From the NCBI GenBank assembly GCA_033026295.1, contig CM065185.1:6882001-6946000 (forward strand): 64,000 bases of DNA, in the 5' to 3' direction. The notes under the pieces are model-generated. The model saw only the letters and a program-made list of their open reading frames with translations, did not search any database and was not told the origin of the DNA. The translations under genes were made by a program, and so were the position numbers. The DNA is from Channa striata (taxonomy: Eukaryota > Chordata > Actinopteri > Anabantiformes > Channidae). Positions 52,033 through 60,700 of this stretch are shown here, piece after piece (the stretch's first letter is position 1; every line of letters starts with the position of its first letter).

Positions 52033-53945
52033 AAAGAGAGAGTGAGACAGTTTCAGGGCACAGTAAGTGCGGATGGACAGCACGATGAGCAGAGGTAAAC
52101 ATGCAGTCTGTGTGTGAACGGTGTCAGGCAGTTACAAGAGTAAATGTGACACATTCTGACTGGAGGGAGGTCTGACTTTTCGCAGCCTTAGGCTTGGACC
52201 CAGGGTTAATGCCCTATTGTGTCTTGGATTACAGCCGCATTGGTTGTGAATACATTGTGTGTCTGTCTGTAGCCATGAAGAATACGGGCAGAGGCACATG
52301 TAAATGTCGTTTTCCACAAAGTAGACAGCCATGAAATGGAAAACGGCTATAAAGAACTACCTCTGGAAACCAATTATGTGTTTGAGTGTGTGTGTATGTA
52401 TGCTACTGTAAGTGTGTGTGTCCTTGTGTAAGGCCATGCATGTGAAGGAGAATATTACCTTCAGGCCCACAGTGTTGGATGCAGTCAACAGAGAAACACA
52501 ATGAACCACATTCATCCTTTTGTCTTAGACTGGAGTCCTCATGATCCTGGGATATACTGACACACACACTATCACTAGTCATGGTCTGTACACCTGGCAA
52601 TTATCTGTTCAACCCAGAAAGATAACAGAGGTAACTCCTAAAGCAGCCATACACACTCATATGATGTGTGTGAGTGTGTATGGCTGCATACAGACAGAAC
52701 AACAAATCCCTTTCACTTCTTGTTGCATCAGACACACACACACACACACACACTGACAGGACAGTCTCTCTCCATGTTTGTGTGGAGCTCGTCTCTGCTA
52801 AACATTCCTGAGCGTGCCTCGATTTTCTCCTGAAAGCACATAATTAACTAATCACGTTGGTATTTATTAAAATTTATTGCCTTTCATTGCCTTCAGAAAT
52901 AGATCTAAAACACCTCCTAGTGTATGTGTGTGTGTGTGTGTAGGTTGAGTATTGATGTCCTGCCAGGTGGAGTGTGTTATGGAATGGATCAGAGAGGACT
53001 TTGCTGCTTTTTACAGCTTCTTCATTAAGTGAAAGTGTAAAGTGTTACTCCAAGATACAGCTAGGATCTTTAGTGTATTTGTGTGTGTGTGTGTGTGAAT
53101 TTGTGACTATAGTGGATCCATGTGAACATAATAGGGAGTACATACATACAGAATATCAGGTAAATTGCATTACGGGAGTTTTTTCTGTGTGTGTTGGTGT
53201 GAGTGTAAATGAAAGTGATAGACTCTGTATACATCTGGACAATTACACTGCGAGTGGCTCTCTGTGTGTGGACCAGTGGGCCGCATTACCGCATTATTGA
53301 ATGAGGCGGCCCAAGGTACAAACGAGAAAATGAAATAACTGCTGTATTGATTAATGTTAAGGGTCTGAACTAAATTATACAATGCTTTTAACACAGGACA
53401 GATCTCTGTTCTGGGAAGCGCCATGTGAGGGTGTGGAGAAACAGAGAGGCAGAAACTCAATAACCTTATCTCCTCCTCTCCTCTCTTCACCTCTCCTCCT
53501 CCCCTCTTCACTTTCTCCTCTCCTCATTTGCTCACGTTTGTCTCCTCACCATCTCTCCTCTCATGTAACGGCCCCTCTTTTCCTCAAATCGCGTAACTCT
53601 TCCCCGTTGCCCTCATTTGTTCTTAAGCCCCATCATTTCCTCACTCTTGTATCCCATCTTATCCATCCAGTCCCCACTTCTTTCCTGCATCCCATAGCCA
53701 TCATCACCTACTCTCCACGTTCTACTTCCTCATTTGTCTTTGTGGTCCAATCTCCAGATCTGCATACATATTCAAAATGTGAATAATTTCGAACGCTCTG
53801 ACAGGAAACATCGCAACACTTATTGTTTTGAGCGCACAAAGACACAATCACTCGTTTCTTCAAACAGAAGACGAGTAGAGAAGAAAGCCTGTGTGCACTT
53901 TTAGCAGTTTTAACAGCACCTTTGTAGAGCAGCTTTATTTATGTG

Positions 53946-53977
<32 letters not shown>

Positions 53978-56900
53978 CGTGCCTATGTGGGCAGATGAGA
54001 TGGAACTTGGTAATTGAGGGTTTTCCAAATGAACAGATTGTTGCAGCGATTGTAAAACACATAAAGGACGAATTGGTAAAACGAGGGAGATGAAGGGAAG
54101 ATAAGGAGACGGATTGGGGGTGGGGAGGTGGTGGTGAAAGACGGGGCAGATTGCCGCACTTTTTTGATGTGTAGAGCGACACATAGAGAAAGAATCTATT
54201 TTTTCGCCTTTTCTGCATGTGGTGCTCTAATTAGCATGACAATAGCAACAATCAGGTGACAGACAGCAGAGTAGGTTATTAGAGTGGCACACAGCATAGG
54301 CTGAAGGCTTCGGAGATTTTGAGCAGCACACACACACACACACACACACACATAAAATGAATGATATGACACCATGTTGGTAGCCAAAATAGGCCTTCAT
54401 CACCACACCCAATAAAAAATATGTACAGAAAGTGCCAATGAAACTTTATTATGGCTATTTATGTGTTTATTTCATGGTTCTTTTATGCGAAGGGATGAGA
54501 AGAGAGGGAGCATGACATGGAGCAAAGGTCCCGACTGGACTCGAACCAACTATGTCAGTTAGTCTATGTGGTGTGAGCAGTAACCACACAGATACTCGGG
54601 TGCTTCACAAAAGGTCAACTACCACCACAGCCGCTTCCTGAACAACCCCTCCAGTCTAACTGCGATGGCATATTTCTGCAAAATCAAACACCTACAATCC
54701 TTGTACCTAGCTGCATTAGTGCTTCCTGTGTTCTTATGCTGTAGAGTTTAAGCCAATAGTCTCATTAGCTATTTTGATAATTGCGCTGCATGAAAATATA
54801 CCGTAGATAATAAAAAACAGCAGAAAACACTGCAAACATTTTACTAATACCAATTAGTAGTTTCTACTTAGCCATAATGTTTCCATGTGTTTACTTAGAA
54901 CAGAAATAATTAGTCCATTAATGATCTGTTTTTTGAGGTAAAAAGCCCAAATTGGTAGAAATTGCTCTGAACTAAACTCCAGATCTGGGATCGTGCACAA
55001 TCTCTCTATTTCCAGCCACCGCTCTGTGGCTCATGTGACAGTAAACTAAATGTCTTTGTGCTCTTCATCCAAGAAAGCAAATGTCATTTTAGCTTTAGGA
55101 ATTTGTGGAAAGTTTTTGCTTCATTCTCATCAATCAAGTAACTAAGACTCTAATTTACACTGAGTTTGCAGGCCTATTACAACATCTAAAGCCAATGGAA
55201 AGGACAGTACAACATGTCTCCCTCAGACAGGGAGTAGTAGCATCAGAAGTAATGGCACTTTGAGAGAAATGGTTACTTAGGTAGTTAGTAGTAGGTTTTC
55301 TTATTGAAATAGTCCTAATTGCTATTATCACCTCTGTAGACAGATAGAAGATAGACACCACTCTTGGATTTGTACTGTACTACAGCTTTTCATTCTCCAT
55401 CCTTTTACTAAAGCTGAGCCAAACTATGCTGCCTCCTTGTTTCAGCTTCCCACAATTTCATTGGTCTTCTCTCTCACTAACATTACGCCTATTATTCTAA
55501 TTGGAACCACTACCTCCTTCTCCATCTGACATATTTACAATTACTCCTATAAATACTCAGACTCCTACTACTGTTGATTCCACTGCTACTTACACCTACG
55601 CAAACCAATCCAACACACCTGAGCCCAGAGCAGTCGGGGTCAGCCTGGCCGATTAGACTGAGGGCAGCGTGAAGAGACCAGCTGGTGCCGCAGAAAAAGG
55701 CCTGAAGGAATTATTGACCCATATCAACTCTCAACCCCTCACTAGCTCACACGCACCCGGAGCTGTGACCTGTGAAATTACTGCTCCGCTAGTGAGATTT
55801 GTTTCTGAGGGGCTCTATCAGCTCCTCAATGTGCCGTGAAGACAGGTGAGAAGACAGACACACAGAGAAATGCATGAAATGCATGTAAAAGTAGATAAAC
55901 ACTCATTATACGCAGACACAAAAAAAGCATCCACGTGCACGCACAAAAACTTGTTTTTGGACTCACACAGCACAAGTAAAAAGCGCCTCATTATGATAAG
56001 TAAGTTGTTCGTCAGGCCACTGTTCTTCGATTTAGCTCTTTCCATTGCCAGCTGTGCTATTGTCTTCTGTCACAATTTCCTGAATTTGGCAGTAATTCTT
56101 GGATTTATTGAATTTATGGTAGTTTAAATCAGAACAGTGAGCGTTACTGGAAAGAAAGTGCCATAATTACCTGTCTGCGTGTCAGAATAAAAACACTTAG
56201 TTTGTTGCTCTAGTATTTCTGCAAACTGCCTCAATCTCGCAAACCAAAGGTCACAGTTATTACATACGAGGTTTTATTTAGACAAAGAGAGTGAGCGAGA
56301 GAGATGACAGAGTAAAAAAAAAAAAGAACGAGAAATGTGGCGGGGTTTCGTTCTTAATATGCATGCTGCTGCATATTCATGAGTCTAAAAAACACATCCA
56401 ATTAACTTTATGAATTATTAATATTCATGATAAAAGCCCATGCATATGCATTTGCTCTTTTGTTGTTGGCCTAAGTGCCACTGAGCACCGGGGTGTGATG
56501 GACTGAAGATCTTTGTGTTTGACAGAGAAAGAGGAGGCAGCGCAGAGGTTTATTTGTCTGCCTGCATGTTTACAATTCAGTTTCTTTGTACCGACTGTGC
56601 GGCTCTTCCTTTTCCTTGTCTGTAGAGCTCTCACAACCATCTGCACCAAACGAACAAAGCGGGGACGGGGCAGAGGTGCTGACGAGCAGGGAGAGGAAGG
56701 AAGACTGAGAACTGGTCACACTTGTTTACACACGAGAAGGTTATTGGTCCAAATCTGCATTTTTTTAGTTTCAGTTCGGCAGAGGTCTTCACACTAAAAT
56801 GTCCTAACGAAAGGGAAAAGATTAAATTCTGTCCTCACTTGCTTTCTGTTATCATAACATTTACATCTTCAAATAATCCAGCAAAGAAAAAAGGAGTTAA

Positions 56901-57418
56901 ATTTACTCCCACACCAACCTTAAAGTACATGGTAGTTCAACAAAAGCTCCTTTTTTTTCAGTTTTCACAGTTGAATACCATTTTCAAAAAGCATTTTTGG
57001 GGTGTGATGTTATGTGCTGTCAGATTAACAGAGACTAGAAGTAATTTATTCAAGTGGGGGATGAATAAAACAGCAGAGTCACAGGAACAAACTGGAGGAG
57101 CAGAACCAGGAGACCAAGATGAGCTCTCGAATCTACACGGCTCAGTGTTGTGGTTTGGTGGGGGAGACAAAGAAGAGAGAGAGAGGGAGACATGGAGCCT
57201 GTAAGTGACTGAGCAAGACAGAGGGTGAGAGAATAGGAGACAGACATGAAAGATTAGATGGACACCGAGTGACAGTGAGGTCGGGATATGAGACCAGATG
57301 GAAAGACAGAGAGAGAGTGTGAGTGTGTGTGTTCACGAAGGTGAGACAGACACAGGCCTGGTTCAACAAGATAGCTGATTTGTTATCACTGGGTCTCACT
57401 CACTCTCTCAATCTCTCG

Positions 57419-57486
<68 letters not shown>

Positions 57487-59128
57487 CACTGCCTAACATA
57501 ATCATGTGAAGTAAACAAGTGGCCATTCGAGAGGCAGACAGTTGTGTTTCACATGCACACTGCCCTGCGTCATAAGTGTGTTGCCATGGTTATGGGGCTT
57601 TTTATCTGATCCAGGATCACGGCCAGCCACCACTAACAGCTCTGTTGTGTTTCACACAGGTATGTGACAGACGGACACGCACTTACTACTGGACACGCAG
57701 ACAGAAGTAAGGTGATAGAACGATTACACAACACGCGAGATGACGTTTTACTCATCGCTTACATCTTGTGACGACACCCTCCAGCCTGATGATGTTGGGA
57801 TGGTCAAACTGTCCCATGATGGAGGCCTCAGACAGGAAGTCCCTCCTTTGTTTGTCAGAATATCCTGCCTTCAGACTCTTGATGGCCACGTAGATCTCCC
57901 TCTTTCCTTGGACACGCAGACGACCACTACACACCTCCCCAAACTCTCCTACACACACACGTGCAAAGGTTTGACAAAGCCATGAGATGAGACTTTCTGG
58001 GAAAAGATAAGAGCTTAACAGCTTGTACTGATGAATATCTGAGCTCTCTTAACCAAATTGTTGGAGATTTTATGATATCAAATATTGAGTCTGATAGGAA
58101 TCAAGATTTTTTTAGATGAACAAATGTTTCTAGAAGCTTGGTCTCATTGGCTATAATAAGTAATGCTGTTCATAGATACAAAAGGGACTCTTACCATTAA
58201 CTCAGTTTACATCATTTGGATTCACTTAAGTTACATTTTTAACTCTATTTTTTGAGTTATTAATATAGTCTCCGTTTAACTGCCAACTCACCAGCTCCAA
58301 TCACTCTCTCTATGCGAATATTGGAAGCATCGATCTCTTTGGCAAAGTCTCTGACAGCCTGGTTGGGGTCTTCGTAGGTGTGAGGATGAATGTAGGTCCT
58401 GCTGCCTGGAAGCTTGACTTTGAGAGTGGACAAGCAGGGAAACAGGGGAGAGAAAGATGAACGCATACATTCGCTTTAAAAGCCGGCAGGGCATTGATCC
58501 CAGAGCGGACATTGATTCTTACTCAGTGAGAATGCACATTGAAATGGGAGCTTGAGTGTGGGAGCTCCGTTTGAGTGACATTACAAATTATTACATAATG
58601 AAACACATAACTACTTGGTTAGCGATGGTGTTAAAATGACTCATAATTATAACAGGAACCCATAAGGTGCTTCATTCTGCCAGAAAACATTTGTTCAAGA
58701 AAGTGCGAAACTGTTTGGTTTCTTCTGCTGAGAATGCTGCGACGTTACTTAGCTGTGTGCTGTTCTGAAGGCCTAACTGTGTACCGACGATACATCTGAG
58801 CGATGTAAACAAAGTATGAGTGTCGCATGTGAATAAATAAACAGTCATTTTCAGGGTGTTGTCAATTTGGAGTGCATTTGCTTTTGAAGTTTTATAAAAT
58901 ATTTTCTCCCTCTGTGCTTATCCATAAATACAGGCAGTGATTTGATTCATTGCAGGTGAGGGTGAAGTTTAGGTATGAAGAATGAGAATTTACCATATTT
59001 ATGTATGTGTGTGGCTGTGTCCTCCATTTTTTGTATGGGTGTACGTGAATGCGTGTTTACCTCGGCCGTGCTGGAACTGCATCTTGTCTTCATCGGGGTC
59101 CTGTTTGGCTTTAATATATCCACAGTGC
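43957..59128 (-). CDS. EphA-class receptor tyrosine kinase gene, 3' half (EphA4 / epha4l-like), nine exons
   Basis: This gene encodes the cytoplasmic half of an ephrin receptor, a plasma-membrane tyrosine kinase used in axon guidance and tissue-boundary formation. The exons on the minus strand are 59128-59061, 58417-58292, 57948-57763, 50536-50475, 47626-47417, 45649-45500, 45337-45144, 44410-44273 and 44056-43957. Every junction is GT-AG and all phases match, giving about 410 residues plus stop. Domain order is juxtamembrane, kinase (GAGEFGEV loop, VAIK lysine, [11 protein letters not shown]) and SAM, ending in a PDZ-type tail HVQV. Family receptors are about 1000 residues, so the ligand-binding, Cys-rich, fibronectin and transmembrane parts are missing here and probably lie upstream beyond 64000. 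Kinase signatures ([27 protein letters not shown]) point to EphA4. The juxtamembrane [12 protein letters not shown] region points to EphA5 or EphA3. I infer a fish EphA4-like paralog; the exact name is unsure. Confidence 0.93.
44273..44410 (-). CDS. Eph receptor exon: linker and first part of SAM domain
   Basis: This exon of 138 or 141 bp encodes [20 protein letters not shown], then [20 protein letters not shown], then LYISV, ending at donor gtacag in phase 2. These are the first helices of the SAM protein-interaction domain of Eph receptors, including the conserved tyrosine in AQYKENF. The acceptor reads cccagcag, a tandem NAGNAG site, so the exon may start at 44410 or 44413. The two choices differ by one residue at the junction. 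The linker between kinase and SAM is some residues shorter than I recall for EphA4. Confidence 0.92.
44414..45143 (-). other. Eph intron holding a short retroposon tail
   Basis: This intron of about 0.73 kb lies between the last kinase exon and the first SAM exon. It contains a retroposon-like tail with a (TGAAT)n end at about 44690-44779 and a (TG)n tract at 44832-44863. I see no additional exon in it. Confidence 0.8.
44690..44779 (+). repeat. 3' tail of a fish retroposon with pentanucleotide end
   Basis: The segment has the form tgtaaagtgccctgagatga, then gactttgttgtaaattggc, then aataaagttgaattgaattg, closing in repeated TGAAT/TTGAA units. This layout is a familiar 3' end of non-LTR retroposons scattered through teleost genomes. 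The 5' limit cannot be set by eye and may reach about 44570. It lies in an Eph intron, antisense to the gene. Confidence 0.55.
45144..45337 (-). CDS. Eph receptor exon: end of kinase domain and start of SAM linker
   Basis: This 194-bp exon follows acceptor ctccctgtag. It starts [18 protein letters not shown] and includes [20 protein letters not shown], then [23 protein letters not shown]. The CW motif and the RPKF arginine close the kinase fold. The 3' end is the least certain boundary. I chose the donor at 45143/45142 (gtcagt) because it leaves two bases, as the next exon needs and as Eph genes usually have. A nearer gtatgg site at 45148 would break the frame. Confidence 0.9.
45500..45649 (-). 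CDS. Eph receptor exon: kinase C-lobe, P+1 loop
   Basis: This 150-bp exon is exactly 50 codons between acceptor ttctccag and donor gtgagt. It encodes [20 protein letters not shown], then [20 protein letters not shown] and [10 protein letters not shown]. It covers the substrate-binding P+1 loop (RWTAPEA) and helix F (DVWSYG), which all active tyrosine kinases share. Only 162 bp of intron separate it from the next exon. Confidence 0.96.
45650..47416 (-). other. Eph intron, 1.8 kb
   Basis: No exon is recognisable on either strand. The intron has a (CA)n run at 46060-46081 and a pyrimidine-rich stretch at about 46190-46430 (CCTCTTCC-type) that creates spurious open frames. Confidence 0.8.
47417..47626 (-). 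CDS. Eph receptor exon: kinase catalytic loop and activation segment
   Basis: This 210-bp exon is exactly 70 codons. The acceptor is a clean pyrimidine tract (ctcccctcag) and the donor is gtaaga. It starts [17 protein letters not shown] and contains the catalytic loop [16 protein letters not shown] with its aspartate. It also holds the metal-binding DFG in [12 protein letters not shown], and the activation-loop tyrosine in EAAYTTR. All residues needed for catalysis are present, so the receptor should be an active kinase, unlike the pseudokinases EphA10 and EphB6. SDMSYVHRD is the EphA4 form. Confidence 0.96.
47627..50474 (-). other. Eph intron, 2.8 kb
   Basis: Nothing coding is visible. Contents are a pyrimidine-rich block (48180-48370), a (CATT)n tract (49605-49633) and otherwise AT-rich sequence. 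The open frames at 47951-48388 are low-complexity. Confidence 0.8.
49605..49633. repeat. (CATT)n microsatellite
   Basis: Seven uninterrupted tetranucleotide units in an Eph intron. Confidence 0.95.
50475..50536 (-). CDS. Eph receptor exon: kinase hinge
   Basis: This 62-bp exon sits between acceptor tctctatag and donor gtgagt. It completes the split cysteine codon of VVTRC and encodes [20 protein letters not shown], the gatekeeper and hinge region linking the two kinase lobes. MIITE is the EphA4 form; EphA3 and EphA5 have MIVTE. The exon ends in phase 0, matching the next one. Confidence 0.94.
51815..51841. repeat. (AC)n microsatellite
   Basis: Thirteen units in the long Eph intron. Confidence 0.95.
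51982..52030. repeat. (GT)n microsatellite, longest pure run in the window
   Basis: Twenty-four uninterrupted units, followed by a short GA-rich stretch. It lies 140 bp from the tract at 51815-51841, which has the opposite strand sense. Confidence 0.97.
52643..52687. repeat. Perfect 17-bp inverted repeat inside the Eph intron
   Basis: GCAGCCATACACACTCA (52643-52659) and its exact complement (52671-52687) flank an 11-base loop. The sequence is partly CA/TG-rich but the GCAGCCAT/ATGGCTGC ends are not simple repeat. Confidence 0.85.
53942..53981. repeat. (TG)n microsatellite
   Basis: About 20 units with two GC interruptions. An (AC)n tract of 26 bases follows at 54327-54352. Confidence 0.95.
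54520..54605 (-). repeat. Possible tRNA-like repeat fragment
   Basis: On the minus strand the phrase GGTTCGAGTCCAGTCGGGAC contains a good pol III B box (GGTTCGAGTCC). It is preceded by atctgtgtggttactgctca. This resembles the head of the repeat family at 32128-32455. No cloverleaf with both arms could be formed by eye, so it is not called a tRNA gene. Confidence 0.35.
56352..56469. promoter_or_regulatory. Candidate intronic enhancer: octamer/POU and SOX-like motif cluster
   Basis: In about 120 bp lie AATATGCATGC, ATATTCATGA twice (56373-56382 and 56421-56430), AATTATTAAT, the palindrome ATGCATATGCAT (56440-56451) running into TTTGC, and CTTTTGTTGTT. These resemble POU-octamer, homeodomain and SOX sites. 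The stretch is in the 7.2-kb Eph intron and contains no repeat that I recognise. Function is inference only. Confidence 0.3.
57419..57483. repeat. Compound (CT)n-(CA)n microsatellite
   Basis: About nine CT units run directly into 23 CA units, 280 bp from the kinase N-lobe exon. Confidence 0.97.
57763..57948 (-). CDS. Eph receptor exon: kinase N-lobe (glycine loop, catalytic lysine, helix C)
   Basis: This 186-bp exon follows acceptor gtgtgtgtag and ends at donor gtaagc. With the previous exon it completes the ATP-binding loop GAGEFGEV. It also holds the ATP-anchoring lysine in [11 protein letters not shown], and helix C with its glutamate in [20 protein letters not shown]. [17 protein letters not shown] resembles EphA4 more than EphA3 or EphA5, which have KVGYTEKQRR. 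The exon is separated from the next by the longest intron in the window, 7.2 kb. Confidence 0.95.
57949..58291 (-). other. Eph intron, 343 bp
   Basis: Short AT-rich intron between the second juxtamembrane exon and the first kinase exon. Nothing else is seen in it. Confidence 0.85.
58292..58417 (-). CDS. Eph receptor exon: juxtamembrane regulatory tyrosines and start of kinase domain
   Basis: This 126-bp exon has acceptor tctcaaag and donor gtgagt. It begins [22 protein letters not shown] and ends with the start of the glycine loop, ERVIGAG. It carries the two conserved juxtamembrane tyrosines that in Eph receptors hold the kinase inactive until phosphorylated and then recruit SH2 proteins. 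The second motif, TYEDP, is canonical. The first reads TYIHP where relatives have TYIDP or TYVDP. The downstream [19 protein letters not shown] is standard for EphA receptors. Phase 1 at the 3' end joins exactly to the next exon. Confidence 0.93.
58418..59060 (-). other. Eph intron, 643 bp
   Basis: Intron between the two juxtamembrane exons. No repeat or exon is recognised. Confidence 0.85.
59061..59128 (-). CDS. Eph receptor exon: first juxtamembrane exon
   Basis: This 68-bp exon follows a polypyrimidine acceptor (tttcttttcag) and ends at donor gtaaac. It encodes [22 protein letters not shown] with one base left over on each side. It is the stretch just inside the membrane. The CGY..KAKQDP..EKM pattern is characteristic of EphA5 and related EphA receptors, where it follows the transmembrane helix and an arginine-rich stop-transfer run. 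The split first codon needs two bases from an upstream transmembrane exon, which I could not locate between 59129 and 64000. Confidence 0.85.
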
Positions 59129-59727
59129 CTGAAAAGAAATGCAGAGCGCCACTGAAATGCTGTGTACAGTATGAACCCATCTGCACTGATTCTCCACACC
59201 ACGGACGCCAACATTACAGTAGAGATCCCGTTCCCCTACGTACATTTTGATACATGAAATCTATAGTCTCTCCAGGAAAACCCCGTGTTACACTGTGCAC
59301 AGCCAATCGCTGTGTGTATGAACAACTAGTTGTCTCCTTTTGTCTTCACAAACCCAATTTTCTGTAGAAGCCTGGAGGAAATCAAAACAAATTTTTCCTC
59401 TCTCAGTTTCCTCTTGTCTTTTCCACACTTCCCTTAAAACTGTTACGCCTGAGGTGGAGTGAATGTGTGTGAGACACAGATGTGCCTATAAAGGCAGATC
59501 TGTGCATGAAAATGCTCCTTTAAACCCTTATTGCCATTAACCAGTTTCTCCAACAATATCATGGGCCACAAACACTCACATCCCCCCTTCAGGCGTTCAC
59601 ATATCCTGCAGCGAAGGTCAGGCAAACAATCAAGAGGAAATATTGATGAATTGATCAACTCAATCCTGTTGTCCAGCTGTGAGGAAGTGTTAAACTTATT
59701 CTGTTTCACAGATCTCACGGGGTGCTG

Positions 59728-59730
<3 letters not shown>

Positions 59731-59764
<34 letters not shown>
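59731..59764. repeat. (GT)n microsatellite
   Basis: Seventeen uninterrupted units. Confidence 0.97.
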
Positions 59765-59765
<1 letters not shown>

Positions 59766-60657
59766 CGTGGTCATATGTTCGTGTGAGTGTATTTTTTTCT
59801 CTACTTTGATGAGCTTCAATGGTTGAAATTTACATCTCTTCTAAAATCAGCCCCCACGTTTCAGGCCAAAAAACATTAAGTGTATAAGAAGTTTCATTTT
59901 ATATTATATTCATGAATCAAATCTTCTCTCTGTTTTCCCATTCAGTTCCATCCTCCACAAGTGGTGCACAGGTAATGCTACAACCAGTCAATCTGTCTGT
60001 CCATCATGAAGATAAATTGATTCGGGCTTAGAGCCAAGAGTAACTGGGAGTCTGCAGCACAGAAACACACTGTGATTTAAGGAAGCAGTCGAGATGAGGA
60101 CAGGAGAGTCAGAAAGAAATAGAAAACAAAGATTTAATAAAGCAAATTGATAGGCGAAATTAGATAAAGACAAAATTAATAAAATAGAGGACACAGAGAA
60201 AGACACAGAGCATCAGAAATGGAGAAAGGTGGGGCCCTGCTTGGCTCAGTAAATCTCAGTCATTTGGTGTTTAATCCTTCTGTTGATTTTACGTAGCTGA
60301 ACGCACGGTGTAACCCCGACATCAATGGGCTGTCTGGGGAATAAATACACACTTCCAGACACACGTGGGGGTAGAGACGGGTTGTTGGTATTTGGGGATA
60401 AAGAGGGGAAGGGGCTGTGGAGGTGGGTGTGAGGGGGGCATATGGCTTTTATGAAAGGGGAGTTGGACCCCACCTGGTTATCAGCTGGGCTCAAGCCAAA
60501 TGAAAACCAAGGGACTATCATTACCCTCTTGACACACAGTCACACACACACACACACACACAGCGCTCTGGGGCATGTGCTTAGAACATATGGGGAATGG
60601 GGACATGGGTCACACCTCTGCTCCAAGTGTGATAATCCCCGTGAGGGCACACGCCCG

Positions 60658-60659
<2 letters not shown>

Positions 60660-60696
<37 letters not shown>
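60660..60696. repeat. (CA)n microsatellite
   Basis: Eighteen uninterrupted units. Another (CA)n run lies at 60541-60562. Confidence 0.97.

Positions 60697-60700
<4 letters not shown>

Larger units (their letters stand above)
50537..57762 (-). other. Eph intron, 7.2 kb, the longest seen
   Basis: This intron splits the kinase N-lobe. It holds many microsatellites, a perfect 17-bp inverted repeat at 52643-52687, a possible tRNA-like repeat fragment near 54520-54600, and an octamer/SOX-like motif cluster at 56352-56469. I recognise no exon, so it is a natural place to look for intronic enhancers. Confidence 0.8.

Noticed and set aside
54520..54605. Functional tRNA gene on the minus strand
   Set aside because: Only a B box is convincing; no acceptor stem or full cloverleaf, and the context resembles an interspersed repeat.
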